DNA from: HRBIN12 sp035762085 | GTDB lineage: Bacteria > Actinomycetota > UBA4738 > HRBIN12 | NCBI GenBank assembly: GCA_035762085.1 | Contig: DASTPT010000038.1 | Span: 1-7,510 of the forward strand | DNA: 7,510 nt | Direction: 5' to 3' | Position numbers and translations under genes: made by a program | The notes under the pieces: model-generated | What the model saw: the letters and a program-made list of their open reading frames with translations, nothing else | Databases searched by the model: none | Told to the model about the DNA's origin: nothing | In this document: in pieces, positions 4,998 through 7,510 of the stretch | How positions within the stretch are numbered: position 1 is the first letter of the stretch | Layout of the letters: each line of letters starts with the position of its first letter

Positions 4998-6599
4998 TCA
5001 GGGGTCGGGCGTTGGCTCTCTCGAAGACGGGTGTCGCTCGTCGGCGTCACGCGCGGTCTCGGTCCGTTCGAGGGATCCCCCCTCGAACCGGAGCTCGCGC
5101 CCCACGGCATCGGCGAGGAGCTCTGCCTGGATCTGGGCCTCGGCCGCCGCCCCCTCTGGGTTCGAGGTGCCGATCAGGTGCACCCGCACCCGGCTCCCGG
5201 AGATCCGAACGCGGACCTGCCGCACGTCCTCTTCGCCGCCGCGCCCGAGCGCGTGCGCGACCCGAAGGATGCCCGCGAGCACGCGGACGTGGGCCTGGAG
5301 CTCCGGCGACAGGCCGGCGTATGGGACGTACGCCGGTCGCGGTGGCCGGCCCTTCTGGAACCGGACGAGCGACGCGATGATGGCGACCTCCTCCGGCGAG
5401 AACCCGCGGAGCCCTGCGTGCTCCACGAGGTACGCCCCGTGCTTGTGGTTCCGGTCGGGCGAGACGCGGACGCCGACATCGTGGAGCAACGCCGCGTCCT
5501 CGAGCCACTCCCGCTCGCGCTCGCCGAGGCCGTGCAGCGCGCGGAGGTCGTCGAACAGGCTGAGGGCGAGCCGCGCGATCAGCTCGACGTGCGGGCGGTC
5601 CTCGGCCCAGATCCGGACGAGCCGTTCGACCGATCTGCGGCGGAGCGCCGCCGGCTCCGGACCGGGACCGTCCGCGAGGCCGAGCTCGTCGAGCACGATG
5701 CCCTCCCGCAGCCCCCATTCCGAGTGCGCGAGCGTCGCCGCGCCGAGGCTCGCCGCGGCCGTGGACAAGATGATGGCGCCCGCCGGAAGCAGGTTGGCAC
5801 GCCGATCGTCGATCCCCGGGATCTTCAGCCTCTCCCGGAGCGACAACGCGGCGAGCTCGCGTGACAGCTCCCGGATCTCTCCGACGGCGAGCTGGTACCC
5901 GTTCAGCGAGTCCGGCGGCGTCGCCCACCTCCGCGCCGCGAGCACCCGCGCGAGTGCGCCGGCCGTCCCGCCGCTCGCGACGCAGCGCACCGGCGCTTCC
6001 CGACGCACGCGGTCGACGAGGTCCCCGAGAGCGTCGGTGACGGCGTCGCGGACGGCCTTCCGCTCGGACCGCTTCGGAGGATCGCTCCTGACGAGCTGCG
6101 CGGTGAGGCGGCCGGCTCCCACGGGGACGCTCTGGCCCCACCGCAGGACACCGTCGGCTACGGCGACCTCGAGGCTGCCTCCGCCGAGATCGAGGAACAG
6201 CGTCGCTCCCGGTCCGAGGGCCACGCTCGCCCGGATCCCGGCGAACATCAGGCGCGCCTCCTCCCGCCCGTCGATGAACCGAACCGGCACCCCAGCGGCC
6301 GGTTCGAGCAGAGCATCGAGCTCGTCACGGTTGGGAGCGTCCCGGAGGGCGCTCGTCCCGACGGCCACGAGACGGTCGACACCGGCACGCTCGGCCACGT
6401 TGCGGAACCGAAGGACGGTCTCGGCCGCGCGTGTGGCGAGCTGATCGGGGATCCCCCCTGGGCCGAGCGCCATCCCGAGGTTGAGCACCACGCGATCGCG
6501 GATCACCGGAGACAGCGAGCCGTCCTCGTCCGCATCGGCCACGAGGAGTTGGAACGTCGTACTGCCGAGATCCAAGACGGCCAGGCGCACGGCCGCCAT
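4998..6599 (-). CDS. Ppx/GppA-family phosphatase with C-terminal HD-like domain
   Basis: A 533-residue cytosolic enzyme of the actin-like ATPase fold. Members hydrolyse polyphosphate from the chain end or convert pppGpp to ppGpp. Family motifs appear in order: LDLGSTTFQLLV (9-20), IDGREEARL (109-117) with the catalytic glutamate, FLDLGGGSLEV (135-145), VASGGTAGALA (207-217), RRANLLPAGAIIL (266-278) and SEWGLREGIV (293-302). A C-terminal HD-like helical domain (about 320-455) has LLHDVG (His373-Asp374) and HKHGAY (385-390). Length and layout match E. coli Ppx/GppA rather than the short mycobacterial Rv0496 type. ATG 6597-6599 is chosen because the first motif begins nine residues in; the frame is open upstream to 6761 but that part looks non-coding. 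A GAGGG lies about 14 bases upstream, a poor ribosome site. No polyphosphate kinase or CHAD-domain gene is nearby to choose between the two substrates. Confidence 0.93.
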   Translation of the reverse strand: MAAVRLAVLDLGSTTFQLLVADADEDGSLSPVIRDRVVLNLGMALGPGGIPDQLATRAAETVLRFRNVAERAGVDRLVAVGTSALRDAPNRDELDALLEPAAGVPVRFIDGREEARLMFAGIRASVALGPGATLFLDLGGGSLEVAVADGVLRWGQSVPVGAGRLTAQLVRSDPPKRSERKAVRDAVTDALGDLVDRVRREAPVRCVASGGTAGALARVLAARRWATPPDSLNGYQLAVGEIRELSRELAALSLRERLKIPGIDDRRANLLPAGAIILSTAAASLGAATLAHSEWGLREGIVLDELGLADGPGPEPAALRRRSVERLVRIWAEDRPHVELIARLALSLFDDLRALHGLGEREREWLEDAALLHDVGVRVSPDRNHKHGAYLVEHAGLRGFSPEEVAIIASLVRFQKGRPPRPAYVPYAGLSPELQAHVRVLAGILRVAHALGRGGEEDVRQVRVRISGSRVRVHLIGTSNPEGAAAEAQIQAELLADAVGRELRFEGGSLERTETARDADERHPSSREPTPDP

Positions 6600-6754
6600 C
6601 GTACGGTCGAGGACCCTCTTCGCGCTCCGGGGATGCGTGAGCGGCGCCCTAAGGCGAGTCCTCATCCAGATCGGGCCAACGGGCCTGGTCGAGTCCTCGG
6701 CCCACGGTGAGACTGTCGGATCCGGGGACGGGTGCGCCGATGGAGGTGACGATG
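6600..6754. promoter_or_regulatory. Divergent intergenic region between phosphatase and RHH-like gene
   Basis: These 155 bp separate two divergent genes and should carry both promoters. CGAGTCCTC occurs twice in direct orientation, at 6655-6663 and 6690-6698, 35 bp apart. I see no clear -35/-10 pair on either strand and no stable long hairpin. Confidence 0.4.
6742..6746 (+). promoter_or_regulatory. Ribosome binding site deciding the RHH-like gene start
   Basis: GGAGG, part of GGAGGTGA (6742-6749), lies eight bases before ATG 6755-6757. The ATG at 6740 overlaps the site and the ATG at 6752 is too close, so 6755 is preferred. Confidence 0.6.
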
Positions 6755-7021
6755 ATGGCAAGGGCCGTGGCAGCCTCTCGGAACGCCGGTGACACCTTAC
6801 GCGGGGCGCTGATGGTCACGCCATCGGCCCTCGCCGCGCTGGAGCGTCAGGCCGACCGCGAGGAGATGACCCTCAACGAGCTCGTTGGCTCCTTGCTCGA
6901 GAAGGCCGCTTCGCGGTTCCTGATCGAGGAGTCCACGCTTTCGATCAGGCTTGGGGAGCCATACGACGACGATCTCCTGCTGGTCGAGAAGGGATTCGAC
7001 CTCGGAGGCGGGGACGCGTAG
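6755..7021 (+). CDS. Small ribbon-helix-helix-like protein, function unknown
   Basis: An 88-residue hypothetical protein. Residues 17-22 (GALMVT) could form a beta strand. PSALAALERQADREE (23-37) and TLNELVGSLLEKAASRF (39-55) look like two amphipathic helices, giving the strand-helix-helix order of RHH/CopG DNA-binding proteins, which act as dimers. The tail is acidic and Gly-rich, with YDDDLLLVEKG and GGGDA, and has no cysteines or membrane helix. It is divergent from the phosphatase and convergent with the surface-protein gene, and no toxin gene stands beside it, so a toxin-antitoxin role has no support here. Autoregulation through the CGAGTCCTC repeats upstream is possible but speculative. 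Coding status is supported by the strong ribosome site and the plausible protein; the minus-strand frame overlapping it is less convincing. Confidence 0.65.
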   Translation: MARAVAASRNAGDTLRGALMVTPSALAALERQADREEMTLNELVGSLLEKAASRFLIEESTLSIRLGEPYDDDLLLVEKGFDLGGGDA

Positions 7022-7044
7022 CACCCGCCAGCGATGCACGCCCC

Positions 7045-7075
7045 CCGATCGGCGTACCCACGGACGTGGGATCGG
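7045..7075. terminator. Possible hairpin terminator between convergent genes
   Basis: CCCAC (7057-7061) pairs with GTGGG (7066-7070) around a four-base loop, and CCGAT (7045-7049) pairs with ATCGG (7071-7075) outside it, with a seven-base bulge on the left arm. It fills the 59-bp gap between the converging RHH-like and surface-protein genes. GATCGGCGT is also a direct repeat at 7047-7055 and 7070-7078. There is no T-run. Confidence 0.4.
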
Positions 7076-7080
7076 CGTCG

Positions 7081-7510
7081 CTAGCTCGGGTCTGTCGGAT
7101 CGTCCTCGCGTCGGCGGCGACCGATCCACAGGAGGCCGGTGCCGGTCGTGAGGAGCGTGAGCGTGAGCGCGGCCAACCCGATGGCGTTCGGCACGCCGGT
7201 GAAGGCGATCCCGCCCGGATCGGTCGGCTCCACCGTGGTGGGGTGAACCGTCGGCGGCCCCGTCGACGTCGCCGTCGCGGTCGGGGTCGAGGTCGGGGTG
7301 AAGGTCGTGGGACTCACCGTCGGGCTGGGGCTCGGTGAAGGGCTGTCGGTCGGGCTGGGGCTCTGGCTCGGCGACGGTGAGGGCGACGGCGATGGCTCGT
7401 CACAGCCGGTTCCGGTCACCGTGACCTGCACGGTGTTGCTGAAGATCGGGGCCTGGTAGCCCGTCTCGTTGGAGACGACCCACGAGTCGTTGTCGAACGC
7501 CACCCGGCAC
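7081..7510 (-). CDS. Cell-surface protein, C-terminal part with Ser/Pro/Thr stalk and sortase-like sorting signal (runs off right edge)
   Basis: The frame is still open at the right edge (it reads C-R before the GTG at 7501-7503), so the start lies outside the window. That GTG should not be taken as the start. About 142 residues are visible. They begin with the end of a beta-rich extracellular domain bearing two cysteines (CRVAF and TGCDE) that may pair. A stalk of about 60 residues rich in Ser-Pro and Thr-Pro follows, then IAFTG, a hydrophobic helix of about 24 residues, and a tail starting with four arginines. This order matches cell-wall sorting signals. IAFTG resembles the LAxTG motif used by class E sortases of actinobacteria more than LPxTG. 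If it is not cleaved, the protein would be held by its C-terminal helix. The stalk would carry the domain through the wall. No sortase gene is in the window. Confidence 0.85.
   Translation of the reverse strand, partial: CRVAFDNDSWVVSNETGYQAPIFSNTVQVTVTGTGCDEPSPSPSPSPSQSPSPTDSPSPSPSPTVSPTTFTPTSTPTATATSTGPPTVHPTTVEPTDPGGIAFTGVPNAIGLAALTLTLLTTGTGLLWIGRRRREDDPTDPS
7213..7395 (-). repeat. Low-complexity Ser/Pro/Thr coding repeat
   Basis: This segment encodes the stalk of the surface protein. On the plus strand it shows imperfect repeats such as GGGCTGGGGCTC (7322-7333 and 7352-7363), which encode Ser-Pro units. Such tracts vary in length between strains by slippage or recombination. Confidence 0.7.

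Noticed and set aside
4783..6444. Long plus-strand frames opposite the Ppx/GppA gene
   Set aside because: Products are Ser/Arg-rich without motifs, while the minus strand has every family motif in order.
6755..7021. Antitoxin of a toxin-antitoxin pair
   Set aside because: The RHH-like core fits, but no small toxin gene is adjacent on the same strand; the next gene is a convergent surface protein.
6797..7129. 110-codon minus-strand frame opposite the RHH-like gene
   Set aside because: It has no clear ribosome site, overlaps the end of the surface-protein gene, and its product is less protein-like than the plus-strand strand-helix-helix candidate. I still regard this as the least certain strand choice in the window.
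7213..7395. Possible CRISPR-like or minisatellite array
   Set aside because: The repetition comes from Ser-Pro and Thr-Pro codons in a stalk. Units are short, imperfect and lack unique spacers.

Overview
The window reads as a piece of a chromosome from a GC-rich, Gram-positive-type actinobacterium, probably an uncultured lineage. Supporting signs are the strong G/C preference at third codon positions, an alpha/beta-hydrolase fused to a class III nucleotide cyclase (a typical actinobacterial architecture), a class III-type aminotransferase of a kind I associate with actinobacteria, and a Ser/Pro/Thr-stalked surface protein ending in an IAFTG sorting-like signal. I see no insertion sequence, phage gene, tRNA, rRNA or CRISPR array. 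The region looks like ordinary chromosome with several poorly characterised families.

Layout, left to right. (1) A minus-strand cluster reads toward the left edge: an ECF sigma factor (1452 to 913), a single-pass membrane protein with a cupredoxin-like outer domain (893 to 270), and the N-terminus of a zinc-ribbon protein that leaves the window (183 to 1). Strong Shine-Dalgarno sequences fix the first two starts. (2) A 206-bp divergent regulatory region carries three GGTCAC repeats. (3) Two plus-strand genes follow: a PLP-dependent class III (HemL-like) aminotransferase (1659-3035) and an alpha/beta-hydrolase/adenylate-cyclase fusion (3150-4598). They are separated by 114 bp that contain two 10-bp palindromes. 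(4) A 9-bp perfect hairpin lies between convergent genes at 4640-4675. (5) Two minus-strand genes, a Ppx/GppA phosphatase with a C-terminal HD-like domain (6599 to 4998) and a 67-residue four-cysteine HiPIP-like protein (4923 to 4720), probably form a short transcription unit. (6) A divergent 88-residue ribbon-helix-helix-like protein (6755-7021) converges on the 3' end of a cell-surface protein gene (7510 to 7081) that enters from the right edge.

The themes are signalling and regulation: ECF sigma, cAMP-type cyclase, a phosphatase of the polyphosphate/(p)ppGpp-hydrolysing family, and a small RHH candidate. A redox-type iron-sulfur protein and surface proteins make up the rest. Nothing seen ties all genes into one pathway. 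The most coherent local unit is the sigma/membrane/zinc-ribbon cluster, and the most distinctive single genes are the four-cysteine protein and the hydrolase-cyclase fusion. All functional calls rest on motifs read by eye, without database searches.
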